Origin: Clostridium thermobutyricum DSM 4928
GTDB lineage: Bacteria > Bacillota > Clostridia > Clostridiales > Clostridiaceae
Assembly (NCBI RefSeq): GCF_002050515.1
Contig: NZ_LTAY01000025.1
Location: 1 to 46,768 of the forward strand
Length of the DNA stretch: 46,768 nucleotides
Reading direction: 5' to 3'
Below are positions 8,125-16,391 of this stretch, piece by piece. The notes beneath the pieces were generated by a model that ran no database searches, was not told where the DNA came from, and saw only the letters and a program-made list of their open reading frames with translations. Each line of letters begins with the position of its first letter. Positions within the stretch are counted from its first letter, which is position 1. A program made the translations under genes and the position numbers.

Positions 8125-9529
8125 ATTTAATAGAAAAAGAGAAAAACTTATAGTATCGGTTTTTAAAAGATATGTTTCTTTTGTAATAGTATTAGGAATA
8201 GTGTGCTCAATAGCATATCTTTATATAGCACTAGAGTTACCTAAGGTTATAGAAAAGAATAGCTTACCATTAATAGATGTAATATCAGGAGAGTATATAG
8301 ATTATACAACCATAAATATAAAAGAATTAAAAGAATTAAATGGTGAAATGGAAATAATAAATAAAAATGGGGTTATAGTAAAAAGGTATGGAGAAATACC
8401 TCACGAAGGTAATAGATATTCTCAAGCAGAACTTCTTAATTTAGCGACCAGAAAAGAAGATGGAAAATATAGAATATTAATGAATATGGTTAAAGATAAA
8501 GATAATCAAGAGTATTATTGTTTACTCAGAATTCCAAAAGATAAAATAAGATTAAATTTGAATTTATTTAAACTTCCTTTTAGTGTAGGCAAGCCATTTT
8601 ATAAAGAATATGGAAAAGTAATTTCAATTGCAGCAGGAGCTACAATCTTATTTATAATATTATATAGTATATACACTGCAAGAAAACTTAAAAAACCTTT
8701 AACTGAGATTGATAATGCTTTAGTAAGTATTATTAATGGGAATTACAGTGAGAAGATAGAATTTAAAGGGGAGGAAGAATTTGAAGGAATAAGAGATACT
8801 TTAAATTATTTAATAGAAAAATTAAATAATAGTGAAGAAGAAAACAGAAGGCTTGAGAAAAGTAAAAATAAACTTTTATTAGATCTTTCTCATGATATAA
8901 AAACGCCAATGACAACAATAAAAAGCTATTCTGCTGCGTTAAGTCAAGGAATGTTAGACAGTGAAGAGCAAAAAAAACAATATTATAATGCTATTTATAA
9001 AAAAAGTGAGAGAGTAAGTGGCCTTATAGAAGACCTTTTTGAATTTGTAAAGTTAGAAAATAATAGTTTCAAATTTAATTATTTAAAGGTAGATATTTGT
9101 GAGCTTTTAAGAACTATAATAGTTGAATATTATGAAGAGATTGAAGAAGATGGAATAGAGCTTCATATAAATATACCTGAAGAATCTAAGTTCCATTTGA
9201 TTGATATAAGGCTTTTTAAGAGAGCTATAAGTAATATAATTGAAAATTCTCTTAAATATAATGAAAATGCAAAAAATATTTATATAAGTTTAAAAGAAGA
9301 TAATGAAAGCTACAATATAGATATTGAAGATGATGGAGTTGGAGTTCCAAATGAAATAAAAGAAACTATTTTTGATGAATTTGTACGTGGAGATGAAAGC
9401 AGACAAACTGATGGAGGAACAGGTTTAGGTTTGTCAATAACTAAAAAAATAATAGAAAATCATAATGGAATAATAGAGCTTTTAGATAGTAAAAAAGGAG
9501 CTAAATTTAGAATAAAAATAAGAAAGTAA
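8108..9529 (+). CDS. Membrane sensor histidine kinase
   Basis: This 473-residue kinase partners the preceding response regulator. It has a transmembrane helix at about 21-44, an extracytoplasmic sensor segment to about 168, and a second helix at about 171-190. HAMP-like helices lead to the dimerisation domain with DLSHDIKTPMTT and phosphoacceptor His262. The ATPase domain has an N box (IIENSLKYNEN), a G1 box (DDGVGVP) and a G2 box (GTGLGLSI). The start is TTG within the regulator's 3' end; no alternative ATG lies nearby. The sensor loop has no recognisable domain, so the stimulus is unknown. Confidence 0.9.
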   Translation: MKKIFRFNRKREKLIVSVFKRYVSFVIVLGIVCSIAYLYIALELPKVIEKNSLPLIDVISGEYIDYTTINIKELKELNGEMEIINKNGVIVKRYGEIPHEGNRYSQAELLNLATRKEDGKYRILMNMVKDKDNQEYYCLLRIPKDKIRLNLNLFKLPFSVGKPFYKEYGKVISIAAGATILFIILYSIYTARKLKKPLTEIDNALVSIINGNYSEKIEFKGEEEFEGIRDTLNYLIEKLNNSEEENRRLEKSKNKLLLDLSHDIKTPMTTIKSYSAALSQGMLDSEEQKKQYYNAIYKKSERVSGLIEDLFEFVKLENNSFKFNYLKVDICELLRTIIVEYYEEIEEDGIELHINIPEESKFHLIDIRLFKRAISNIIENSLKYNENAKNIYISLKEDNESYNIDIEDDGVGVPNEIKETIFDEFVRGDESRQTDGGTGLGLSITKKIIENHNGIIELLDSKKGAKFRIKIRK

Positions 9530-9549
9530 ATATTTACTTTCTTATTTTT
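9517..9549. terminator. Bidirectional palindromic terminator
   Basis: A perfect 30-base palindrome at 9517-9546 (arms AATAAGAAAGTAAAT / ATTTACTTTCTTATT) followed by T residues. It overlaps the last codons of both convergent genes, the histidine kinase and the FAD oxidoreductase. Confidence 0.8.
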
Positions 9550-10997
9550 ATATCATCTATTAAAGTTTTTACGGCTATTTTAGAAGATTTTAAGACATTA
9601 AAAATTCCAGATCCAAAATTTATAGATTCTCCAGCAAAATAAAGGTTATTTATACCTTCTATTTTACATGTAGGTTTTGAAAAATCTAAATTAGAATTGT
9701 TAGGATATGTTTGATAAAAATTACCATTACAAGTGTTGAAAAGTTTTTTATACGTTATAGGTGATATAGAGATTTTATCTAATATAAATGTAGAAAGTTG
9801 CCTAACTTTAAAAAAGTCTTCTAAAGTTCTAAAAATTAAATCTTCAATTTTAAAAATATTATCTTTAGTCCAAAAATCTTCATTCAAATATAAAAGGTTT
9901 GGTACATTAAGTATAACACTCATATTTGTAATACCTTTTTTAAAACTATCCTTATATACATAAAGATGTGGATTTTTAGGAATATCACATTTAAAACAAG
10001 CATTTATATTTTCTTTAAAATCCTTATTTATAAAAATATTATGAGTAGATAATTGTGGAAACTCTTTTTTTATTGAAAGGTAAAGAACAAATCTAGAGGA
10101 AGCTATATGTTCTTTTTCTAATTTTGAAAAAGCATAATTTTCAGTATTAAACTTTTGTGGAATTAAATTATTTAAAGTATATTGAAAATTAGATGTACAT
10201 AAAACTATAGAAGAGTTTAAAGTTTTACCACTATTTGTAGATACTCCAATACATGTATTATTTTTAAAATTTAAAGATTTTACTTCTGTCTTTAATAAAT
10301 ATTTTCCACCACGTTTTAAAAATACTTTGCTAAGTGCCTTAACAAAACTATTAATACCACCTTCTATTTCTATGAATCCTTCAATACTATTTATTAAAGG
10401 CATAAGAGAAGAAGAAGTAAAGTATTTAAAAGGAGAAGTTCCTATTTGCATACTTTGAAAAGTAAGAGCTTCTACTAAATTTTGATTTGATAAATGATTT
10501 CTAAAATAATTATAAGTATTAGATAAATTAGTTGATTTAACCTTATTATATAAACTCCTAAAACTTAATTTGAAATTTGGAGTATTAAAGGACTTATTCG
10601 AATAAATATCCTTAGCATCACAAATTAAATCTAAATAATCTTCAAAATCTTCATTAGATAAATTTTCAGAAAGATTTTTTAAATCTGATGAAAATTCAAA
10701 TGAAGTTCCATCTTTAAAGAAGGCTTTACAAAAAGGATCTAATCTTTGATATTTAATATAATAATTTAGATCCTCACCTATTTCATTAAAAAGCTCAAAA
10801 AGAGATTTAGAAAGAATAGGCATAGTTGCAGTCAAATTAAAACTATTATATTTATTATTTATAAGACTAGTTTTTCCTCCAATAAATGAATTTTTTTCTA
10901 TTATAGTGACTGAATATCCTTGGCTTTGGAGTCTTAAAGCAGAAGATAAACCAGCAATTCCAGAACCAATTACAATAGCATCTTTCATATTATCCAC
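9534..10997 (-). CDS. CrtI-like (phytoene desaturase family) FAD-dependent oxidoreductase
   Basis: A 487-residue flavoprotein. The N-terminal Rossmann motif VIGSGIAGLSSALRL (about 9-23) is followed by the acidic strand end TIIEKNSFIGGKT. The next part, with LFNEIGEDLNYYIKYQRLDP, aligns by eye with CrtI phytoene or diapophytoene desaturases. The C-terminus has NNLYFAGESINFGSGI, the FAD-binding closing motif of the amine oxidase/CrtI group. Such enzymes desaturate, saturate or isomerise long polyprenyl chains; HpnE of squalene synthesis belongs here too. Its start overlaps the end of the cis-prenyltransferase homologue by 8 bases, so both are co-translated. No trans-isoprenoid or phytoene synthase gene is nearby, so the substrate may be the neighbour's product. 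Confidence 0.75.
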   Translation of the reverse strand: MDNMKDAIVIGSGIAGLSSALRLQSQGYSVTIIEKNSFIGGKTSLINNKYNSFNLTATMPILSKSLFELFNEIGEDLNYYIKYQRLDPFCKAFFKDGTSFEFSSDLKNLSENLSNEDFEDYLDLICDAKDIYSNKSFNTPNFKLSFRSLYNKVKSTNLSNTYNYFRNHLSNQNLVEALTFQSMQIGTSPFKYFTSSSLMPLINSIEGFIEIEGGINSFVKALSKVFLKRGGKYLLKTEVKSLNFKNNTCIGVSTNSGKTLNSSIVLCTSNFQYTLNNLIPQKFNTENYAFSKLEKEHIASSRFVLYLSIKKEFPQLSTHNIFINKDFKENINACFKCDIPKNPHLYVYKDSFKKGITNMSVILNVPNLLYLNEDFWTKDNIFKIEDLIFRTLEDFFKVRQLSTFILDKISISPITYKKLFNTCNGNFYQTYPNNSNLDFSKPTCKIEGINNLYFAGESINFGSGIFNVLKSSKIAVKTLIDDIKIRK

Positions 10998-11607
10998 CTA
11001 AAGTAACATCTTGAGTGTTATACCACTCTAAAGCTTCAAAAAGATGGGTTTCTTTAAAATTAGGCCAAAAGTCATCTATTATATAAAAATCAGAATAAAC
11101 AGATTGAATAGGAAGAAATCCACTTAAACGTCTTCTACCACCCCATCTGATTATTAAATCTATTCTAGAAATGTCACTAGACATAATTGAAGATGAATTA
11201 GTATAATTTTTTAAATCCCATTCCCAGCCATAATTTATTAAAAAATTAACTTTTATTCCACCTTTCCCACAAACTTTTCTTTTAGTATAAGGAAGAAGTT
11301 CTTTAGGAAAATTTTTTGAAGATGTATTTCCAAGTACAAGAATTTCAGCATTTTCTTTAGAAATTAAGTTTACAGATTTTATACAAGCATCAGTAAAAGC
11401 ATTTTTTTGAATTGAAGGTCTTTTAGTATTATCAAGAGTAAATCCGTAAAAAGTTAATTCTTTTATACCTAATTTTTGACATTGTTTAAAAAGAGTAAGT
11501 CCTGGTAATATACCATGAATATAACCACAATCTTTGGTTAAACCAAGAGAAGTTGCATAACGTCTATTACCATCTGGAATTATTCCTATGTGATTTGGTA
11601 TTCTCAT
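10990..11607 (-). CDS. Short cis-prenyltransferase (UppS family) homologue
   Basis: A 205-residue protein of the undecaprenyl diphosphate synthase fold, shorter than the usual 240-250. Motif I reads HIGIIPDGNRRYA with catalytic Asp12. Motif III reads LTFYGFTLDNTKRP, where the usual E-N-W is D-N-T. Motif V reads LIIRWGGRRRLSGF with Arg154, Arg160 and Ser162 kept, and the usual Glu near the C-terminus is Asp173 (VYSDFYIID). About 30 residues are missing between NYGWEWD and motif V. The fold and most diphosphate-binding residues remain, so it is probably active but not the housekeeping enzyme. Partner gene: the CrtI-like oxidoreductase. The minus-strand ATG follows AAGGAG. Confidence 0.72.
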   Translation of the reverse strand: MRIPNHIGIIPDGNRRYATSLGLTKDCGYIHGILPGLTLFKQCQKLGIKELTFYGFTLDNTKRPSIQKNAFTDACIKSVNLISKENAEILVLGNTSSKNFPKELLPYTKRKVCGKGGIKVNFLINYGWEWDLKNYTNSSSIMSSDISRIDLIIRWGGRRRLSGFLPIQSVYSDFYIIDDFWPNFKETHLFEALEWYNTQDVTLGG

Positions 11608-11748
11608 AAAACTATTTCTCCTTTAAAATTAAATTTATTTTTATTATTAACAAATAAAGAAAATTTATCCTAATAAATTTATAAAAATATTGAATTTTGT
11701 AAATAAACTATGTATAGTGAAATAGGAGAATTTATTGGGAGGGATAAA

Positions 11749-12525
11749 ATGTATAGTTCAGATTTTTTTAAAGTGGTAGATGGTGCAAAAAAGAAAAGGG
11801 ATTTTTTTTATGATAATAGAAAGGCGTACATAATGGCAGCAGCTCTTGCTGGATTATTTGTTGGACTAGCTATAATTCTTGCATATACAGTAGGAGCTAA
11901 ATTTAATGAATATCATTCGCCAGCTACAAAGCTTATAATGGGAAGTGTTTTTTGTGTGGCTTTAGTACTTGTAATGTTTTCTGGAGCAGAACTTTTTACA
12001 GGAAATAATTTTGTAATGACAGGTGGCTTATTAGAAAATGAAGTTACAAAAAAAGATGTTATAAATATCTGGTGTTTTAGCTATTTAGGTAATTTTATAG
12101 GTTCGGCAGTTGTGGCTTTATTATTTCAATTTTCCGGATTAAATAAAGGGATAGTTGCTGAATATATAGTTGAAGGAGCTTTAACAAAAATAAATGTTCC
12201 TTTTGAACAAATAATAGTTAGAGGAATTCTTTGTAACATTCTTGTATGTATAGCAGTTTGGTGTTTTATAAAAATGAAAGAGGAAACATCTAGGATAATT
12301 GTTATTTTTCTTTGTCTTCTTGTATTTGTAACTAGTGGATTTGAGCATAGTATTGCTAATATGTCACTTTTTATGATTGGATTATTAGGAGAAGCATCTG
12401 AACTTATGAGTATAGGTGGAGCAATTTATAATATATTTTTTGCAACTATAGGAAATATAATAGGTGGTGCTTTATTTGTAGCTTTTCCTTATTATGTGAT
12501 TTCAAAAACAAAAGTAAAAAAATAG
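11749..12525 (+). CDS. Formate/nitrite transporter family channel, probably hydrosulfide (HS-) channel
   Basis: A 258-residue membrane protein with six helices in the FNT fold. FSGAELFTGNNFVMTGG near the middle of the N-terminal half is the family signature, and FVTSGFEHSIANM is the second repeat motif carrying the central His. FNT members conduct formate, nitrite or HS-. A member linked to asrABC in Clostridioides difficile is a characterised hydrosulfide channel. Here asrABC lies downstream, after one regulator, which supports sulfide export. I chose ATG 11749, with GGGAGGG 5 bases upstream; the ATG at 11710 has no ribosome binding site. A strong terminator follows, so it is its own transcription unit. 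Confidence 0.85.
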   Translation: MYSSDFFKVVDGAKKKRDFFYDNRKAYIMAAALAGLFVGLAIILAYTVGAKFNEYHSPATKLIMGSVFCVALVLVMFSGAELFTGNNFVMTGGLLENEVTKKDVINIWCFSYLGNFIGSAVVALLFQFSGLNKGIVAEYIVEGALTKINVPFEQIIVRGILCNILVCIAVWCFIKMKEETSRIIVIFLCLLVFVTSGFEHSIANMSLFMIGLLGEASELMSIGGAIYNIFFATIGNIIGGALFVAFPYYVISKTKVKK

Positions 12526-12531
12526 ATAGAG

Positions 12532-12565
12532 AAGGTGTTAACATTTAATGTTAACACCTTTTTAA
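12532..12565 (+). terminator. Terminator downstream of the FNT channel gene
   Basis: Perfect stem AAGGTGTTAACAT / ATGTTAACACCTT with loop TTA, followed by a T run. Confidence 0.9.
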
Positions 12566-12641
12566 TTTTTTTTATAAAGAATAAAATACATAGTAAATGT
12601 TATAATAGATACAACAAATATAAAGAGGATAGGAGATTGAT

Positions 12642-13325
12642 ATGGTTAATGTAGAAAATTTAATAGAAATAGATTTTTTTAAAAATTTAAAAAAAAGTAC
12701 ATTAATGAAATTAAGCCTTTATAGTGATTTAAATAGAGTAAAAAAAGGTGAGCATATATTTAGAGAAAAAGAAGTAACAAATAATATTTATATTGTTAAA
12801 AGTGGTAAGGTTTCATTATATAAATTCTCAGAAAACTCTTATAAAAAAATAATATTTATATTAGGAGAAAATGAAATATTAAATGAAGTTTTAATAGATG
12901 ATTTACCTTCGTCAGTAAGCTGTGAAGTATTTGAAGAAGCAGAGCTTATAAGTATAAATAAATTCGATTTTTTAGATATAATGGAAGAAGATTTTGAGTT
13001 AACTAAAATAGTATTAACAGGATTGAGCAAAAAATTAAGACGAACATATAGACAAATAAAAAATTCAACTCCTTTAAAAATAGAGAAAAGACTTGCAGCA
13101 AAGCTTTGGAAACTTTCTAAAGATTATGGAGTAATGGAAAGTAGAGGATGTAGAATAAATATAAAAATAAGTGTTACATATCTTTCGGAAATGTTTGGAA
13201 TGCCGCGAGAAACAGTATCAAGAGGGATAAATTCTCTTGTTAAAGATGGATTTATAATAAAAGATAATAAAGATATTATAATTGTAGATAGAGATAAATT
13301 GTCAGACTATTTTAAAGGACTGTGA
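12642..13325 (+). CDS. Crp/Fnr-family transcriptional regulator
   Basis: A 227-residue regulator with an N-terminal cyclic-nucleotide-binding-type beta roll (about 10-125, including VKSGKVSLYK). A dimer helix follows, then a C-terminal Crp winged helix with YLSEMFGMPRETVSRGINSL (about 177-197) as the recognition element. I see no cluster of N-terminal Cys to bind an Fe-S centre as in Fnr. The effector is therefore unknown; sulfite or redox sensing is a guess from its position between the HS- channel and asrABC. ATG with GGATAGGAG upstream. A CRP-like palindrome overlaps its stop codon, ahead of asrA, and could be its operator. Confidence 0.85.
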   Translation: MVNVENLIEIDFFKNLKKSTLMKLSLYSDLNRVKKGEHIFREKEVTNNIYIVKSGKVSLYKFSENSYKKIIFILGENEILNEVLIDDLPSSVSCEVFEEAELISINKFDFLDIMEEDFELTKIVLTGLSKKLRRTYRQIKNSTPLKIEKRLAAKLWKLSKDYGVMESRGCRINIKISVTYLSEMFGMPRETVSRGINSLVKDGFIIKDNKDIIIVDRDKLSDYFKGL

Positions 13326-13336
13326 TAAAGATTACA
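13321..13336 (+). promoter_or_regulatory. Putative CRP/FNR-type operator ahead of asrA
   Basis: TGTGA-N6-TTACA, one mismatch from the perfect TGTGA-N6-TCACA palindrome, at 13321-13336. A TATAAT at 13358-13363 would start transcription near 13370, which places the operator centre close to -41.5, the usual class II activator position. No good -35 box is present, as expected for an activated promoter. This is an inference from spacing and one sequence match. Confidence 0.45.
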
Positions 13337-13435
13337 GTTTAAAAAGAGATAATTGTTTATAATAACTTCCATAGAGAAAATAGGCACTATTAAAATAATG
13401 TGGTTTTATGTTTTTAATTTGGAAGGAGTTTTATT

Positions 13436-14452
13436 ATGGGGATTAAATTAAGAAAAGAGGATGTAGATAGTTTAATAAGAAGTATCTCACCTAAAGTAAA
13501 AGTTTTTGCTCCAAAAGTCTTTGAGGGAAAAGGTAGATTTTCTGAAACAGACATGATTAGATATGGAGAAATAAAAGACTTATCAGAGATTGTTTTTGAT
13601 AAAAAATCTGATTTTTCATCAAAGGAAATAATAACACCAATTACACAAACTTTATTTTTCTTTACTGAAGATGAGTTTAAAGAAGCAAAAGGAGAAGATT
13701 TTACTCCAGTAATAATATTAAGAAGTTGTGATATGCACGCTATTAAGAGATTTGATGATATTTATTTAAGAAATGGATTTGAAGACATATACTATAAAAG
13801 AGTAAGAGAAAAAGCTAAATTTATAGTAATTGGATGTCCAAATAGCTTTGAAAATTGCTTCTGTGTTTCAATGGGAACAAATGAAACAGATGCTTATGAT
13901 GCTTATTTAAAAGTTGATGAAGATTTTGTATATTTAGATGTAAAAGATAAAGATATAGAAGAAGCTGTAAGTTCTTTACAAAAAATGGATTGTGAAGTTA
14001 TGCCTGAATTTGTTAAAGAAAACACAATTAAAGTGGATATACCAGAAAATATAGATACTAGAATTTTTAAATCAACTATGTGGAATGAATATACTGAAAG
14101 ATGTATAGCATGTGGAAGATGTAACTTTGTTTGTCCTACATGTACTTGTTATACAATGCAAGATATATTCTATAAAGATAATAAAAATGCTGGTGAAAGA
14201 AGAAGAGTTTGGGCTTCATGTCAAGTTCAAGGATACACTACAATGGCTGGTGGTCATGAATTTAGAAAACCAAATGGAGACAAAATGAGATTTAAAGTAA
14301 TGCATAAAGTATATGATTACAAAAAGAGATGGGGATACCACATGTGTACTGGTTGCGGAAGATGTGATGATATTTGTCCACAATATATAAGCATGCCAGG
14401 TGCTGTAAATAAATTAAGAAAAGCAATGGATGAGGTGACTTCAAATGAATAG
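13436..14452 (+). CDS. asrA: Anaerobic sulfite reductase subunit A
   Basis: A 338-residue iron-sulfur electron-transfer subunit of the AsrABC dissimilatory-type sulfite reductase, which reduces sulfite to sulfide with NADH. Two 4Fe-4S ferredoxin motifs are visible: CIACGRCNFVCPTCTC at about 223-238 and CTGCGRCDDICP at about 303-314. The length and motif layout match AsrA of Salmonella and clostridia. ATG with GGAAGGAG 7-8 bases upstream. It overlaps asrB by 8 bases and begins the operon asrABC, with a possible Crp-type operator about 100 bases before the start. Confidence 0.95.
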   Translation: MGIKLRKEDVDSLIRSISPKVKVFAPKVFEGKGRFSETDMIRYGEIKDLSEIVFDKKSDFSSKEIITPITQTLFFFTEDEFKEAKGEDFTPVIILRSCDMHAIKRFDDIYLRNGFEDIYYKRVREKAKFIVIGCPNSFENCFCVSMGTNETDAYDAYLKVDEDFVYLDVKDKDIEEAVSSLQKMDCEVMPEFVKENTIKVDIPENIDTRIFKSTMWNEYTERCIACGRCNFVCPTCTCYTMQDIFYKDNKNAGERRRVWASCQVQGYTTMAGGHEFRKPNGDKMRFKVMHKVYDYKKRWGYHMCTGCGRCDDICPQYISMPGAVNKLRKAMDEVTSNE

Positions 14453-15242
14453 AAATGAATATATACCATATGCATCTACTATATTAGATGTTATAAAGCA
14501 TACAGAAATAGAATATACTTTCAGAATGGAATTTAAAGGAGAAGTTAAGCCAGGGCAATTCTTCGAAGTTTCAATTCCTAAATTTGGGGAAGCTCCAATT
14601 TCAGTAAGTGGAATAGGAGAAAATTTTGTTGATTTAACAATAAGAAAAGTTGGTAAAGTAACAAATGAAGTATTTAACAATTATGTTGGAGATAAACTTT
14701 TCATGAGAGGACCTTATGGAAATGGTTTTGATATAGAAAATTATAAAGGAAAAGAAATAGTAGTAGTTGCAGGTGGAACAGGACTTTCACCAGTTAGAGG
14801 TGTTGTAGATCATTTTGCTAAAAATCCAGAGGATTGTAAAGGATCAACTCTTATAGTTGGATTTAAAACACCAAAAGATGCTCTTTTCAAAGAAGATTTA
14901 AAAGCATGGAACAATGAATTAAGTAATCTTATAGTTACTGTAGATTCAGCTGATGAAGGTTATGAAGGTCACACAGGTCTTGTAACTAAATTCATACCAG
15001 AATTAGAGATAAAAGACATGGAAAATGTTCAAGTTATAGTTGTAGGACCTCCTATGATGATGAAATTTACAGTTTTAGAATTCTTAAAAAGAGGAATTAA
15101 AGAAGAAAATATTTGGATTTCTCAAGAAAGAAAAATGTGCTGTGGATTAGGTAAATGCGGACATTGTAAAATAGATGATACATACATTTGCTTAGATGGA
15201 CCGGTATTTAACTATACAAAAGGAAAACTTCTAATAGATTAG
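14445..15242 (+). CDS. asrB: Anaerobic sulfite reductase subunit B (FAD/NAD reductase)
   Basis: This 265-residue subunit passes electrons from NADH through FAD and an iron-sulfur centre to AsrA and AsrC. The N-terminal FAD-binding barrel contains GPYGNGFD (about 87-94). The nucleotide domain contains VVAGGTGLSPVRG (about 107-119) and VVGPPMMMKF. The C-terminus has the CCGLGKCGHCKI motif plus a later Cys (about 232-252), as in dihydroorotate dehydrogenase electron-transfer subunits. ATG, overlapping asrA by 8 bases. It ends just before the ribosome binding site of asrC, so the three are translated together. Confidence 0.95.
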   Translation: MNRNEYIPYASTILDVIKHTEIEYTFRMEFKGEVKPGQFFEVSIPKFGEAPISVSGIGENFVDLTIRKVGKVTNEVFNNYVGDKLFMRGPYGNGFDIENYKGKEIVVVAGGTGLSPVRGVVDHFAKNPEDCKGSTLIVGFKTPKDALFKEDLKAWNNELSNLIVTVDSADEGYEGHTGLVTKFIPELEIKDMENVQVIVVGPPMMMKFTVLEFLKRGIKEENIWISQERKMCCGLGKCGHCKIDDTYICLDGPVFNYTKGKLLID

Positions 15243-15260
15243 TTGTGTGGAGGGACAGGC

Positions 15261-16241
15261 ATGGATATAAATTTAAAGAAATTAAAAAAGAATGCTTTTA
15301 GATATACAAAAGAGAGAGGAATTACTGCTTCAAGAGTAAGAGTTCCAGGTGGGCATATAGATGCCAAATATTTAAAAACATTAGCAAATATATCAGAAGA
15401 ATATGGTAATGGAAGCCTTCATATTACTGCAAGACAAGGATTTGAAATTCCAGGAATTAAAATGGAAAATGTTGATAAAGTAAATGAAATGCTTCAAGAA
15501 GTAATTGAAGGTTTAGAAATAAATCAAGTTGAAGAAGGAACAGGATATTCAGCTTCAGGAACAAGAAATGTAACTGCATGTATAGGTAATAAAGTATGTC
15601 CTTTTGGTAATTACAATACAACAAATTTTGCTAAAAGAATAGAAAAAGCAATTTTCCCAAATGACTTACACTTTAAAATTGCTTTAACAGGATGTCCAAA
15701 TGACTGTATAAAAGCAAGAATGCATGACTTTGGAATAATAGGAATGACAGAACCACAATATGAATATAACAGATGTATAAGTTGTGGTGCTTGTGTAAGA
15801 GCCTGTAAAAAGAAAGCTACAGGAGCATTATCAGCAGAAAATTATAAAGTTGTTAGAGATCCAATGAAATGTATTGGATGTGGACAATGTGTTATTGAAT
15901 GTCCTACAGGAGCTTGGACTAGAAGTAAAGAAAGATATTATAGATTAGCAATAATGGGTAGAACTGGTAAAAAGAATCCAAGAATTGGAGAAGATTTCTT
16001 AATTTGGGCTGATGAAGATAGTATAGTAAAAATAATTTTAAATACTTATAAATATGTTAAAGAATATATATCTAAAGATGCACCAGAAGGAAAAGAGCAT
16101 ATTGGGTATATCATTGACAGAACAGGCTTCATGGAGTGGAAAAAATGGGCTCTTGAAGGTGTTGAATTAAGTGATAAAGTAATAATTAAAAATAATGTAT
16201 ATTGGAGTGGAATAAAATATCCAAATACTCAAAATTATTAA
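15261..16241 (+). CDS. asrC: Anaerobic sulfite reductase subunit C (siroheme subunit)
   Basis: The catalytic 326-residue subunit. It carries a siroheme/4Fe-4S site with TACIGNKVCPFGNYNT (about 104-119) and LTGCPNDCIKA (about 141-151). An inserted ferredoxin domain follows with CISCGACVRACKKK and CIGCGQCVIECP (about 171-216). The enzyme reduces sulfite to sulfide in six electron steps. I chose ATG 15261, which has GGAGGG 6 bases upstream; the TTG at 15243 would be upstream of that ribosome binding site. Siroheme for this protein can be supplied by the tetrapyrrole operon that starts 150 bases downstream. A terminator follows asrC. Confidence 0.95.
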   Translation: MDINLKKLKKNAFRYTKERGITASRVRVPGGHIDAKYLKTLANISEEYGNGSLHITARQGFEIPGIKMENVDKVNEMLQEVIEGLEINQVEEGTGYSASGTRNVTACIGNKVCPFGNYNTTNFAKRIEKAIFPNDLHFKIALTGCPNDCIKARMHDFGIIGMTEPQYEYNRCISCGACVRACKKKATGALSAENYKVVRDPMKCIGCGQCVIECPTGAWTRSKERYYRLAIMGRTGKKNPRIGEDFLIWADEDSIVKIILNTYKYVKEYISKDAPEGKEHIGYIIDRTGFMEWKKWALEGVELSDKVIIKNNVYWSGIKYPNTQNY

Positions 16242-16253
16242 TATAAAGTTATT

Positions 16254-16287
16254 AAAGGCTGGATTTCATTTTGAAATTCAGCTTTTT
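16254..16287 (+). terminator. Terminator downstream of asrABC
   Basis: Stem AAAGGCTGGATTTCA / TGAAATTCAGCTTT with one mismatch, followed by a T run. Confidence 0.8.
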
Positions 16288-16391
16288 AATATAAGTAAAA
16301 AGTTATAATATATATATGTAGAAAAAAATAACTTTAGTTATAAGATTTATGTTAAAATATTAATTGAAATTAAATTAATAGGAGTAAAAAT

